A stretch of 64,000 nt of DNA from an uncultured Mucispirillum sp. (GTDB taxonomy: Bacteria > Chrysiogenota > Deferribacteres > Deferribacterales > Mucispirillaceae), in the NCBI GenBank assembly GCA_944324465.1, contig CALUWI010000012.1:1-64000 (forward strand), written 5' to 3'. The position numbers and the translations under genes were made by a program. Each line of letters begins with the position of its first letter. Position 1 is the first letter of the stretch. Positions 22,822-32,067 of the stretch are shown piece by piece. The notes below the pieces were generated by a model. It was not told the DNA's origin and did not search any database. It worked only from the letters and a program-made list of their open reading frames with translations.

Positions 22822-23253
22822 TTATGCTACATTACCAGAAATGGTTTTGTATATTATTTCACTAATATCATTAACTTCTTTTTGTAAAGTTTGTCTAGCA
22901 GTGTCATAAGACTGCTTTAATTCATTACGGGAAGCCTCTGTAGATTTTGCAATTTCTGCTTTTGCTTCTGCAATAATAGCTTCAACTTCTTTTGTCGCTT
23001 CATCTTTCATTTTAATTTGATAAGCAGACATTTCTGCTCTGACAGCAAGAAGTTTTTCTTCGTAAGCTTTTTTAGAATCTTCAACAGATGCAAGCCCAGA
23101 ATCTGCTGTTGCTTTAAGTTGTTTAATCTTTTCATCTCTTGATTCGATAGTAGCTTTTACAGGGTTAAGGTATAAAAACTTAGCCATAATAATAACTACA
23201 ATAAGAAGAAAAAGTTGGATAAAAAGAGTTTCGTCTAAACCGATAGAAATCAT
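22822..23253 (-). CDS. atpF': ATP synthase F0 b' subunit
   Basis: 143 residues: one N-terminal membrane span (~9-28, F-I-Q-L-F-L-L-I-V-V-I-I-M-A-K-F-L-Y-L) with N-P-V just after it, then a Lys/Glu/Ala-rich coiled coil. It is shorter than the next gene's product and has a single span, as expected for b' in organisms that build the peripheral stalk from b and b'. It is first in the operon. Subunits a and c are not in this window, so they are encoded elsewhere, as in several lineages with b/b'. Confidence 0.9.
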   Translation of the reverse strand: MISIGLDETLFIQLFLLIVVIIMAKFLYLNPVKATIESRDEKIKQLKATADSGLASVEDSKKAYEEKLLAVRAEMSAYQIKMKDEATKEVEAIIAEAKAEIAKSTEASRNELKQSYDTARQTLQKEVNDISEIIYKTISGNVA

Positions 23254-23358
23254 CAGCCATGCTCCTTATGTGATTTGGTAGTATATTTTGCAAATAACTG
23301 CACAAATATATCCGAAATAAAATATGCCAATCTTTAAGCATAATTTTACTAACAATAT

Positions 23359-23387
23359 ACTCTATCAGTAATATTTTAAAGTGTCAA
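23359..23387 (-). promoter_or_regulatory. Putative promoter of the ATP synthase operon
   Basis: On the minus strand, TTGACA (23387-23382), a 17-nt spacer and TAGAGT (23364-23359), about 105 nt before the b' gene. The -35 is perfect and the -10 is weak. The 310-bp gap 23254-23563 otherwise holds no reading frame I would call. Confidence 0.5.
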
Positions 23388-23424
23388 GATTAAAACATTA
23401 TATTAAAGAATGAAAAACATAAAA

Positions 23425-23453
23425 AATATATGCATAGGACTTTTTCTTGACAA
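23425..23453 (-). promoter_or_regulatory. Second putative promoter upstream of the ATP synthase operon
   Basis: On the minus strand, TTGTCA (23453-23448), a 17-nt spacer and TATATT (23430-23425). It could be an additional upstream start site for the same operon. Confidence 0.35.
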
Positions 23454-23563
23454 ATGATAATCTTATACCAGTTTTTATTACTTATCTTATAATGTTTTTT
23501 TAAAACAAACAGTTTTTTTAGATTTTATTATCTATAAAATATAATATTAATTGCAGTATATAT

Positions 23564-24598
23564 TTATTCAGAATAATATTGCTCACTAACTTTTTCTAAT
23601 ATTTTATCAATATCAGGCACATTCCAGAATTCTATGCCCGGGTAATCATCATGTATTAATTTTTTAGGCTCTTGTAGTTCTTCGTAAAATGGTTTTTTAC
23701 GCATATTCAGCAGTTTTTCTTCATATTCACGGCTCATATTCTTCAAATACTCTATCCGCAGCTCTTTTTGGTAGCCGTATCCAGAATACTGTATTTCATT
23801 TATCGTCATCTCAATGGTGTTCCACATAGATAGTAAGTTATCGTATTCATTCAAATATGATTTATTATATCTCTTTACATTATCAAGTGCCAAAGCAGCA
23901 TTATCTACTTTACTAACATCAATCTCACCTGCAAGGATATTTTCATCTTTCAGCATTCTAATTAACTCCTCTTTACTTTCAGGATAATATTTTATTTCAA
24001 ACTCATTTTTTAACTTAAACCAGTCAGGTGGAGTATGTTCTAATTTTGTGCCGCGAAATATTCCATAATATTTTACATCATCAGATACTTTCCAGTTATT
24101 AACCTTCTCTTTGCTTATAAGTGTAGTATAAGCAAACATATACTGCATATTCTTTACTTTTGATATATCCCAGGAACTTAAATCAGCATTTATTATGCCT
24201 GCTCCATAAAACATTCCTTCCATATTTTCTACATTTGATGCATCCCAGTTAGATATACCCCCATAAATCTTTGCAGTATTTTTAAACATTTCAGACATAT
24301 TCTTTACATGGCTTACATTCCATTTTTCTATACCAGAATAGTTATCTCTTGGATAAAGATAAAAAAGGCGGGATAAATCAGTGATATTTCTTATATCTAT
24401 ACTGCCTAATGAAATATTATCATCCTGTATCATCATTTCAAGCTCATATCTGTTTTCTGGCACAAATATATCATCATTAGTAACAATATCTGTGAGCTTA
24501 TAAACAAATAATAAGAAAGTAATTATCAGTATAATCATAATTTTTATTGGAAAAATATTAATAATATTTCTAAAAAATTGTAATAAATTACTGCCCAT
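23564..24598 (-). CDS. Membrane-anchored DUF285 protein with duplicated cap module (paralog 3)
   Basis: 344 residues. An N-terminal membrane span (~18-38) is followed by the module shared with paralogs 1 and 2 (P-E-N-R-Y-E-L...S-I-D-I-R-N-I-T-D-L), about four degenerate DUF285 repeats (~85-180), and then a second copy of the module from ~200 (P-E-S-K-E-E-L...E-I-D-V-S-K-V). The second copy is interrupted by a ~75-residue charged helical insertion before a final G-I-E-F-W-N-V-P-D-I. The start ATG 24598 has only a weak site. It is directly upstream of the ATP synthase operon; no functional link is implied by sequence. Likely a surface- or periplasm-facing binding protein. Confidence 0.8.
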   Translation of the reverse strand: MGSNLLQFFRNIINIFPIKIMIILIITFLLFVYKLTDIVTNDDIFVPENRYELEMMIQDDNISLGSIDIRNITDLSRLFYLYPRDNYSGIEKWNVSHVKNMSEMFKNTAKIYGGISNWDASNVENMEGMFYGAGIINADLSSWDISKVKNMQYMFAYTTLISKEKVNNWKVSDDVKYYGIFRGTKLEHTPPDWFKLKNEFEIKYYPESKEELIRMLKDENILAGEIDVSKVDNAALALDNVKRYNKSYLNEYDNLLSMWNTIEMTINEIQYSGYGYQKELRIEYLKNMSREYEEKLLNMRKKPFYEELQEPKKLIHDDYPGIEFWNVPDIDKILEKVSEQYYSE

Positions 24599-24816
24599 TA
24601 TTTATGCTCTTTTGCTGATGATATTTAATTATATTTATATACAAAAATTAAAATAGATATTAAGAATATAAGTATTTTTCCTTGAATTACATTGACTATA
24701 AAGCATACTAAACCCTCTTTTTGTAGAAAAATATACTCACCTGCTTTTTTATGTTCGTTTTAATAGACTTTATTGAAAATTATTGATAAATAATACATTT
24801 CAATAAAATACATTAT

Positions 24817-24857
24817 AAAAAAAGGAACTGATAAGAAGCCTTACCAGCTCCCTTTAT
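24817..24857 (-). terminator. Terminator after pgk
   Basis: Minus-strand hairpin between 24855 and 24821 (about 15 pairs, with G-U pairs and one bulged G) followed by a T run. The 270-bp gap 24599-24868 contains nothing else I can support. Confidence 0.75.
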
Positions 24858-24868
24858 ATTTTATTTAA

Positions 24869-26038
24869 TTATCTTAAAATATCAATTCCTGGGAGAGTGC
24901 CAAACTCTACATATTCTAATGAAGCACCGCCACCTGTTGAAATGTGAGAAATTTTATCTGCAACACCTGCTTTTTTAACTGCAGAAACAGAATCGCCGCC
25001 GCCAACAATAACTGTTGCACCAAGAGATGCAAGTTTATTTGCAACAGCAAAAGTGCCTTCTGCATAAGCTGGCTGTTCAAATACGCCCATAGGTCCGTTC
25101 CAAAGAACAGTTTTGCAAGGCTCTAATGCTGCAGCATATTCCTGCCTTGATTTTGGACCTATATCAAGCCCCATATAGCCATCAGGTATAGCCTGTTCGT
25201 TGCAAACTTTTGGTTCGCCGCCAAATTTGTCAGAGATAATGTGGTCTACTGGGAGTAATATTTTAATACCAGCTTTATCTGCCTGAGCAAGTACATCTTT
25301 AACTGTATCCATTTGCTCTTCTTCTACTAATGAAGTACCTGTTGGGATACCTTTATATTTTAAGAAAGTATAAGCCATAGCACCGCCAATTAATATTACA
25401 TCGGCAATTTTTAAAAGGCTTTTAATAACCCCTATTTTATCACTTACTTTTGCACCGCCAATAATAGCTGCTAATGGTTTTTCTGGGTTTTTGATTAATT
25501 TATCAAAATATTGAGCTTCTTTTTCTACTAAAAAGCCAGCTGCTTTATCATTAATTAACTCTGCAACACCGTAAACTGAAGCGTGTTTTCTGTGGCATGT
25601 GCCGAAAGCATCGTTTACATATACTTCAAATGGTTTTGCAAGTTCACGAGCAAATTCTGGGTCATTTTTTTCTTCCCCTTTGTAAAAGCGGACATTTTCA
25701 AGTAAAATAACTTCGCCGTCTTTCATATTATTCACTGCATCTTCAACTACCTTGCCAACACAGTCTTCTACAAATTTAACAGGGAAAATATTTTTTGCAT
25801 TAATATAGTCTGCAACAGGTTTTAAAGAAAATTCCATTTTCTTTTCGCCTTTTGGTCTGCCAAGGTGGCTGCATAAAGCAACTCTTGCACCCTGCTCTAT
25901 TGCATATTTTATAGTTTTTGCTGCTTCCTGAATACGAGTATCATCGCCAACAACACCATCTTTTATAGGTACATTAAAATCAACCCTTATGAATGTTTTT
26001 TTACCTTTTAAGTTTAAATCTTTGATGCTTTTAACCAT
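24869..26038 (-). CDS. pgk: Phosphoglycerate kinase
   Basis: 389 residues, the family's usual length. Signatures: F-I-R-V-D-F-N-V-P near the start, the S-H-L-G-R-P-K-G loop, G-G-A-K-V-S-D-K-I-G and the nucleotide-binding G-G-G-D-S-V-S-A. The enzyme transfers phosphate between 1,3-bisphosphoglycerate and ADP in glycolysis/gluconeogenesis. It lies 87 bp after gap on the same strand, with an intervening hairpin that may separate or attenuate the two. Confidence 0.98.
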   Translation of the reverse strand: MVKSIKDLNLKGKKTFIRVDFNVPIKDGVVGDDTRIQEAAKTIKYAIEQGARVALCSHLGRPKGEKKMEFSLKPVADYINAKNIFPVKFVEDCVGKVVEDAVNNMKDGEVILLENVRFYKGEEKNDPEFARELAKPFEVYVNDAFGTCHRKHASVYGVAELINDKAAGFLVEKEAQYFDKLIKNPEKPLAAIIGGAKVSDKIGVIKSLLKIADVILIGGAMAYTFLKYKGIPTGTSLVEEEQMDTVKDVLAQADKAGIKILLPVDHIISDKFGGEPKVCNEQAIPDGYMGLDIGPKSRQEYAAALEPCKTVLWNGPMGVFEQPAYAEGTFAVANKLASLGATVIVGGGDSVSAVKKAGVADKISHISTGGGASLEYVEFGTLPGIDILR

Positions 26039-26073
26039 AACGGACTCCCAAGTTTTAATTAATATGAAATGAT

Positions 26074-26102
26074 AAAAAAATGGGGGAGCATAATAACTCC
26101 CC
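26074..26102 (-). terminator. Terminator or attenuator between gap and pgk
   Basis: Minus-strand stem GGGGAG (26102-26097) with CTCCCC (26088-26083), an 8-nt loop, and a run of seven Ts (26080-26074) starting two nt after the stem. It lies 24 nt after the gap stop and before pgk. Confidence 0.75.
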
Positions 26103-26125
26103 GCAGAATATATATTATAATCAGA

Positions 26126-27203
<1,078 letters not shown>

Positions 27204-27339
27204 ATAAAAAAACTAAAAATATCTTAAAATTTATCATTTTTAACCAAGATGTTTTTAAGAAATGAAATATCGTTTTTTTTCTCTTGCATTCAGGCTCTTA
27301 TTTATATAACATATATCACTTATTTTAAAGGAATGTGTT

Positions 27340-28026
27340 ATGAAAAAAGTATATTTTACAAAAGAAATGATTAGTTTTTATGAGATGCTTGCAAGAAATA
27401 ATAATAAAGAATGGTTTGCAGAAAACAGACATATATATGATACTAAAATAATTCCTGCAGCTAAAGAATATATTATAGATATGGGCGAAAAATTAAAGAC
27501 TATTGTGCCAGATATTCAGTATGCTCCAAAAATAGATGGCTCTATTTTCCGCATACATAAAGATGTGCGTATAAATAAAGGAAAGCCCCCTTTTAAAACT
27601 CACCTTGGCATAATCTTCTGGCATGGTGCTTCAAGGCTTGAAAACCCATGCTTTTATCTGCATATTGAGCCGCCATTTTATTATACTGGTGTCGGTATTG
27701 CAAGATTTTCCCCTGAAATACTTGCTTCTTACAGGCTTATGGTAAACAGTAAAAAATATCAGGATACTCTTATAAACATAAAAAATACTGTACAGACAAA
27801 TTATTTTAATATACTTGGTGAAAAATTAAAAAATGTGCCAAAAGGTATCACTCCAATAAATGATACAGCAGCAGACTTTTTAAAATATAAGCATATATAT
27901 ATTAATGATGAAATGCCTGTAAATAAAGATTTTTACAGCGATGATTTTTTTAACTACACTTTAAATATATTTAAAAAACTTACAGCTTTTTTTAATTTTT
28001 TAACATGTATATGTAAAAATATCTAG
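27340..28026 (+). CDS. DUF2461 (TIGR02453) family protein
   Basis: 228 residues. It shows the family pattern F-Y-E-M-L-A-R-N-N-N-K-E-W-F near the start, then I-F-R-I-H-K-D-V-R and K-P-P-F-K-T-H-L-G. Family members are soluble bacterial proteins of unknown function, often single genes. AAAGGA upstream supports the ATG at 27340. It converges on motB with a 38-bp gap. Nothing nearby suggests a pathway. Confidence 0.85.
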   Translation: MKKVYFTKEMISFYEMLARNNNKEWFAENRHIYDTKIIPAAKEYIIDMGEKLKTIVPDIQYAPKIDGSIFRIHKDVRINKGKPPFKTHLGIIFWHGASRLENPCFYLHIEPPFYYTGVGIARFSPEILASYRLMVNSKKYQDTLINIKNTVQTNYFNILGEKLKNVPKGITPINDTAADFLKYKHIYINDEMPVNKDFYSDDFFNYTLNIFKKLTAFFNFLTCICKNI

Positions 28027-28064
28027 CCTAGAATAATATATTTTTACTACATATGATTTTACAT

Positions 28065-28835
28065 TTACCTGTCCTTTAAAATAGTCACCTCTATACGCCT
28101 GTTTTCCCTCTTATTATATGCTGTAATGTTTGGGAGTAATGGTTTATATTGTGCATATCCTGCTATTCCAAAATTCATAGGGTTTAATTTAGGATTAATT
28201 TTAAACATATATTCCATAAAATTAATGGCTCTTTTTGCACTTAAATCCCAGTTACTTGAAAATCTGCTGGAACTTGCAACTGCCTCATTGTCAGTATGAC
28301 CTGCAATTAAAATATTTTGTGAATATGGCTCTATTTGTTTAGAAACAAACTCTGCTATTTCTTTTGCAGTAGGTGTAAGTTTTGCACTACCTGTCTCAAA
28401 TAATGCAGTTGTTAAAATCTCTATAACAACACCTTCTTCCGTTATATGAGTGCCAATTGCACCTTTCATATTATTATTAGCAATATTAGTATCAATAACA
28501 TTCCTAATAGTATTAAGCCTTATATTACCTTGATTACTGCTGTCAGATTTTGCAACATCAGGTTTTGCTGTATCTTCAGTTTTTATTTGTTTTTCTGATT
28601 TGCCACCCTGCTCAATAGGTTTAACACCACCATCTAATATTCCCGACATACCACCGCCATTAAATTCAATTGCAAAAGTCTGCATCATTTGTTCAAACTT
28701 TTTTGCGTCAATGGTAGAAGAAGCAAATAAAACAATAAATAATGCAAGAAGAAGAGTTAATACATCAGAATACGGGACAAGCCATGTTTCATCAGGATGT
28801 TCTTCTTCATGCTTTTTTTTATTTCGTTTTGACAT
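28065..28835 (-). CDS. motB: Flagellar stator protein MotB
   Basis: 256 residues. A short basic cytoplasmic N-terminus and one membrane span (~25-42) carry the proton- or sodium-binding Asp24 in P-Y-S-D-V-L-T-L-L. A variable linker (~60-120) precedes an OmpA-type peptidoglycan-binding domain with A-G-H-T-D-N-E near residue 185. With MotA it forms the stator that drives flagellar rotation. It lies 1 nt after motA. The length is normal for MotB (250-310). Confidence 0.96.
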   Translation of the reverse strand: MSKRNKKKHEEEHPDETWLVPYSDVLTLLLALFIVLFASSTIDAKKFEQMMQTFAIEFNGGGMSGILDGGVKPIEQGGKSEKQIKTEDTAKPDVAKSDSSNQGNIRLNTIRNVIDTNIANNNMKGAIGTHITEEGVVIEILTTALFETGSAKLTPTAKEIAEFVSKQIEPYSQNILIAGHTDNEAVASSSRFSSNWDLSAKRAINFMEYMFKINPKLNPMNFGIAGYAQYKPLLPNITAYNKRENRRIEVTILKDR

Positions 28836-28836
28836 A

Positions 28837-29613
28837 TTATTTTTCCCACTCTTTTCTTAATATTTCTCTATCCTTTTCTTGCAGAAAAGCGAGCATTCTT
28901 TCTTGAATAACATATATTGATTCGCCATTTTGTATAGCTTTTATCCCTGATATAATCATTCTTTTTATTTCAACTTCCTTAGCAGACATTTGTTTTAATT
29001 TATTAGAAAATGGGTGCCATAAAACATAACCAGAAAAAATACCAAAAAGTGTTGCTATAAAAGCAGCTGCAATAGAATGGCCTAGTTTCTCAATATCATT
29101 TAAATTACCAAGTGCTGCAACAAGACCAATAACGGCACCCATAACACCTAATGTAGGAGCATACATACCTGCCTGAGCAAATACCTGAGCTCCAACTCTA
29201 TGCCTTTCTTCCATAGCTTCTAAATGCTGCTCCATAACATCTTCTAAAACTTCAGGGTCTACCCCATCTACAAGCATAGAAGCTCCAAGTTTTAAAAAAG
29301 GCTCTTTGAATTCCATTTTTTCTAAGGCAAGAATACCATCTCTTCTTGCTGTTTGAGCTAGAGAACAAAACTCTTTTGCAATATCAACTTCCTTAGGCTG
29401 TTTAGATGCTGTAAAAATCAATTTAAAATATGTTGGCAGCTTTGCAATAGTGCTCATTGGAAAAGCATTTAAAAGGGCAGCAAATGTTCCAACAAATATA
29501 ATAACTAAAGCCGCTGGGTTAACAAGAGCAGATAAACTAGAACCTTTTAAAACAATCCCACCCATAAGTGTTGCAAGACCTACAATAATGCCTAGTATAG
29601 TAGATGTATTCAT
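28837..29613 (-). CDS. motA: Flagellar stator protein MotA
   Basis: 258 residues with four membrane spans. The first two lie at the N-terminus (G-I-I-V-G-L-A-T-L-M-G-G and a second at ~32-50). The last two include the conserved A-P-T-L-G-V-M-G-A-V-I-G-L. A cytoplasmic loop between spans 2 and 3 carries the charged residues that contact FliG. The gene order motA-motB is canonical, and the ATG is preceded by AGGAG. Confidence 0.96.
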   Translation of the reverse strand: MNTSTILGIIVGLATLMGGIVLKGSSLSALVNPAALVIIFVGTFAALLNAFPMSTIAKLPTYFKLIFTASKQPKEVDIAKEFCSLAQTARRDGILALEKMEFKEPFLKLGASMLVDGVDPEVLEDVMEQHLEAMEERHRVGAQVFAQAGMYAPTLGVMGAVIGLVAALGNLNDIEKLGHSIAAAFIATLFGIFSGYVLWHPFSNKLKQMSAKEVEIKRMIISGIKAIQNGESIYVIQERMLAFLQEKDREILRKEWEK

Positions 29614-29647
29614 TAATATTCTCCTACTGCTTTTTTATAATTATATT

Positions 29648-29677
29648 ATTTTATACTTTTAAATATATTAATGTCAA
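29648..29677 (-). promoter_or_regulatory. Putative motAB promoter (sigma-70 type)
   Basis: On the minus strand, TTGACA (29677-29672), an 18-nt spacer and TAAAAT (29653-29648). I did not see a clear flagellar sigma-28 motif. Confidence 0.45.
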
Positions 29678-29749
29678 TACAGAACTAGCCTTAATTTATA
29701 TTTTTATATAATATTTTATTAATAAACATAAAATAGACTTTATCAATTA

Positions 29750-29937
29750 CAGTTATTATCTGGGGGTACCCCATTTTTTTACAACACCTTATGTCACTCA
29801 GAGCGAAGCGTGAACTTACCCAAAAAAGTTGGACTAAGCCACTAAATAAATTTGGCAATTATTTATATTTTTACATATATTATCAAGTAGTTATAGCATT
29901 TTTAATAAAAAAATAGGGTACTCCTAGCAGTTATTAT
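29750..29937. mobile_element. MITE-like element with 21-bp inverted ends and 10-bp target duplication
   Basis: CAGTTATTAT occurs directly repeated at 29750-29759 and 29928-29937. Between the copies, 29760-29780 and the reverse complement of 29907-29927 match at 18 of 21 positions (CTGGGGGTACC... against CTAGGAGTACC..., each ending in seven Ts). The 168-bp interior has no reading frame and includes a TCACTCAGAGCGAAGCG segment. Terminal inverted repeats plus flanking direct repeat are the signature of a non-autonomous transposed element. It occupies most of the 392-bp gap between motA and the ankyrin-TPR gene. Confidence 0.72.
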
Positions 29938-30005
29938 GAATATATTTGGCATATTTTTTGCTTTTCGATTTAATATTAAATTTAATATTAGTAAGGAAGT
30001 GTGTT

Positions 30006-31217
30006 ATGGGTTTAAGTATTGAAGAAAGATATGATGAATTTTTAAAAGCATGCCAGACAAACGACTTAGAAGTTGTAGAAGATTTAATTTTTGATAGAAC
30101 ATTCAGACTTGATGTAAACCGCTCACTAAAAGATGGAGCAAATGCAATAATTATTGCTGCTCAGGAAGATAAATATCAGCTTGTTAAATTATTACTTTTA
30201 AATGGTGCTGATGCAAACTCTAAAATACCAAACGGCTGGAGTGTATTAATGATTGCCATTAGAACTGGTAATTATGATACATGCAGACTTTTAATTGATA
30301 AAGGTGCAGATATTAATGAAAAAAGCCCAGAAGGTATGAGTCCATTAACTCTTGCAGCTTTCTGCGATAACTTTGAAATAGTAAAACTGCTTGTTCAAAA
30401 AGGTGCTGATGTTAATTCTGCAACAGAAGACGGCAAAACTCCATTAAATCAAGCAAAATCTAAAGAAATTAAAGAATTTTTAATAGAAAATGGTGCTGTT
30501 GATACTGCAACAGATAATACTAACTATAAATATGTTCCAAAAACATTAAAATCTGCTCAAGAAAATTTTGACTTTGCTCAGGAACTGCAAATGCATAACC
30601 TTTATACTGAATCTATTATTTATTTTGATAAAGCAATAGAAATGGATAAAAAATTTGCAAGAGCATATACTGGCAAAGGCCTATCTCTTTTAATGACTGG
30701 TAAATACTATGAAGCCATTGCATACTGTGCAAGAGCTACTTATATGAACCCTTATGATTCAGAAGCATTTTTATATAAAGGCGATGCTCTTACAAAAATA
30801 GATAAAAATTTAGAAGCATTAAACTCTTATGATAAAGCATTAAAAATAAATCCATCATCAGTTATATGCTATATGCATAAAGCAGACTGCCTTGCTGCAA
30901 TGAATAAAATAGATGAAGCATTAAAAGTATATGAATCTGCTGCAATTTTAAAACCAGATTTAAGAGAAGTGTACACTAAAAAAGCAGCTCTTTTAAATAA
31001 AATACAAAGATATGAAGATGCCGTTGTTAATTATGACAAAGCCATAGAATTAAACCCATATATTGCTGTTACATATAATAATAAAGGTGTTGCAATGCAT
31101 AAATGGGGCAAACTTGCAGAAGCTATTAAATGCTTTGAACAGGCTATTGAAATAGACCCAGAATATGAAAAAGCTATTGCTAATAAAGAAGTTTCTTTAA
31201 AAGAAATGGCAGGTTAA
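30006..31217 (+). CDS. Ankyrin-TPR fusion protein
   Basis: 403 residues from ATG 30006 (AAGGAAG at 29993-29999). A longer frame from 29946 lacks a site. Residues ~30-165 form about four ankyrin repeats with L-L-L-L-N-G-A-D-A-N, L-I-D-K-G-A-D-I-N and L-V-Q-K-G-A-D-V-N. Residues ~185-400 form about six tetratricopeptide repeats, recognisable from Y-x-x-A-I-x-x-x-D-K-A-I-E-x-x-P. No signal peptide is seen, so it is probably a cytoplasmic scaffold. Both repeat types bind proteins, but partners are unknown. The MITE-like insertion lies directly upstream and may affect its expression. Confidence 0.9.
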   Translation: MGLSIEERYDEFLKACQTNDLEVVEDLIFDRTFRLDVNRSLKDGANAIIIAAQEDKYQLVKLLLLNGADANSKIPNGWSVLMIAIRTGNYDTCRLLIDKGADINEKSPEGMSPLTLAAFCDNFEIVKLLVQKGADVNSATEDGKTPLNQAKSKEIKEFLIENGAVDTATDNTNYKYVPKTLKSAQENFDFAQELQMHNLYTESIIYFDKAIEMDKKFARAYTGKGLSLLMTGKYYEAIAYCARATYMNPYDSEAFLYKGDALTKIDKNLEALNSYDKALKINPSSVICYMHKADCLAAMNKIDEALKVYESAAILKPDLREVYTKKAALLNKIQRYEDAVVNYDKAIELNPYIAVTYNNKGVAMHKWGKLAEAIKCFEQAIEIDPEYEKAIANKEVSLKEMAG

Positions 31218-31225
31218 TTTAAATT

Positions 31226-31388
31226 AATGGGAAGTTATTTTAAAATATTATATTAAATATACTGCCACCTGCTGAATAGTTTTATGCCATAACTATAAAT
31301 GCTTTAGATACTTTATCTAAAAAGCTTAACAATATAAGTGCGGCAATTTTTTCCTGCTGGTAAATTAAACTGTAAAAACTTCCCATTA
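31226..31388. repeat. 163-bp intergenic element with 12-bp inverted ends and internal hairpins
   Basis: TAATGGGAAGTT (31226-31237) is the exact reverse complement of 31377-31388. Inside lie two hairpins: ATAGTT/AACTAT (31276-31281, 31291-31296) and TTTAGATA/TATCTAAA (31303-31310, 31314-31321). A possible TGCC/GGCA closing pair surrounds them. It fills the gap between two convergent genes. It could be a MITE-like element or a structured RNA. I could not find a clear target duplication. Confidence 0.5.
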
Positions 31389-31401
31389 TTATTTTAATCT
31401 G

Positions 31402-32064
31402 CTATTTTGCAAATACTAATACATCTATCCGTCTTGCCCCTGCTTTATAAAGTTCATTTACACATTCATTAATTGTAGCACCAGTTGTTAATATATCATC
31501 TACAAGCAGAATATTTTTTACATTATCCTTAAACTTTTTGCAGTAAAATGCTTTTTTCACATTTTCTTTCCTTGCAAGCCTTGAAATATGTGACTGAAAT
31601 TTAGTATAACGCACTCTTTTAAGGTTATGCAGCACTGGCACATTCAGTTTATATGCAGTATATTCTGCTAAAATATCAGCAGGATGATAAAATCTTACAA
31701 AATGCCTTAAAAAATGGCTTGGAACAGTAACTATGCCATCATACTTTGTTAGGAAATTTGGAAGATTGATTAAATGTTTTAAAGTATACTTAAGCCTTAT
31801 ATTATAGTGGAACTTCATCTGCAGTATCATACTTCTGACAACTTTATCATAATGATATAAAGCATAAATATTAGTTATTCTTTTAGAAAGTTTGCCTTTG
31901 CACCTGTAACATGATATGCCAGGGCGGGATAAAGGAAACCCGCATTTACCACAGAAGTGATTAAATGGATGCAGCAAAGATAAGCAGTCATCACAAAGGG
32001 CTGCATTAATGGCAGCTGCCCCGCTGCATGCAGGGCATTTGCCTGAAAATATTTCATTAAGCAT
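31402..32064 (-). CDS. comF: ComF-family amidophosphoribosyltransferase-like protein
   Basis: 220 residues. The N-terminal zinc-ribbon part has paired Cys motifs C-P-A-C, C-D-D-C, C-G-K-C-G and C-Y-R-C. The C-terminal phosphoribosyltransferase-like domain has the loop I-L-L-V-D-D-I-L-T-T-G-A-T. ComF homologues take part in DNA uptake in naturally competent bacteria and in unknown roles elsewhere. It starts 3 nt after gpmI ends, so the genes are probably coupled. Competence itself cannot be concluded from this one gene. Confidence 0.88.
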   Translation of the reverse strand: MLNEIFSGKCPACSGAAAINAALCDDCLSLLHPFNHFCGKCGFPLSRPGISCYRCKGKLSKRITNIYALYHYDKVVRSMILQMKFHYNIRLKYTLKHLINLPNFLTKYDGIVTVPSHFLRHFVRFYHPADILAEYTAYKLNVPVLHNLKRVRYTKFQSHISRLARKENVKKAFYCKKFKDNVKNILLVDDILTTGATINECVNELYKAGARRIDVLVFAK

Positions 32065-32067
32065 AAT

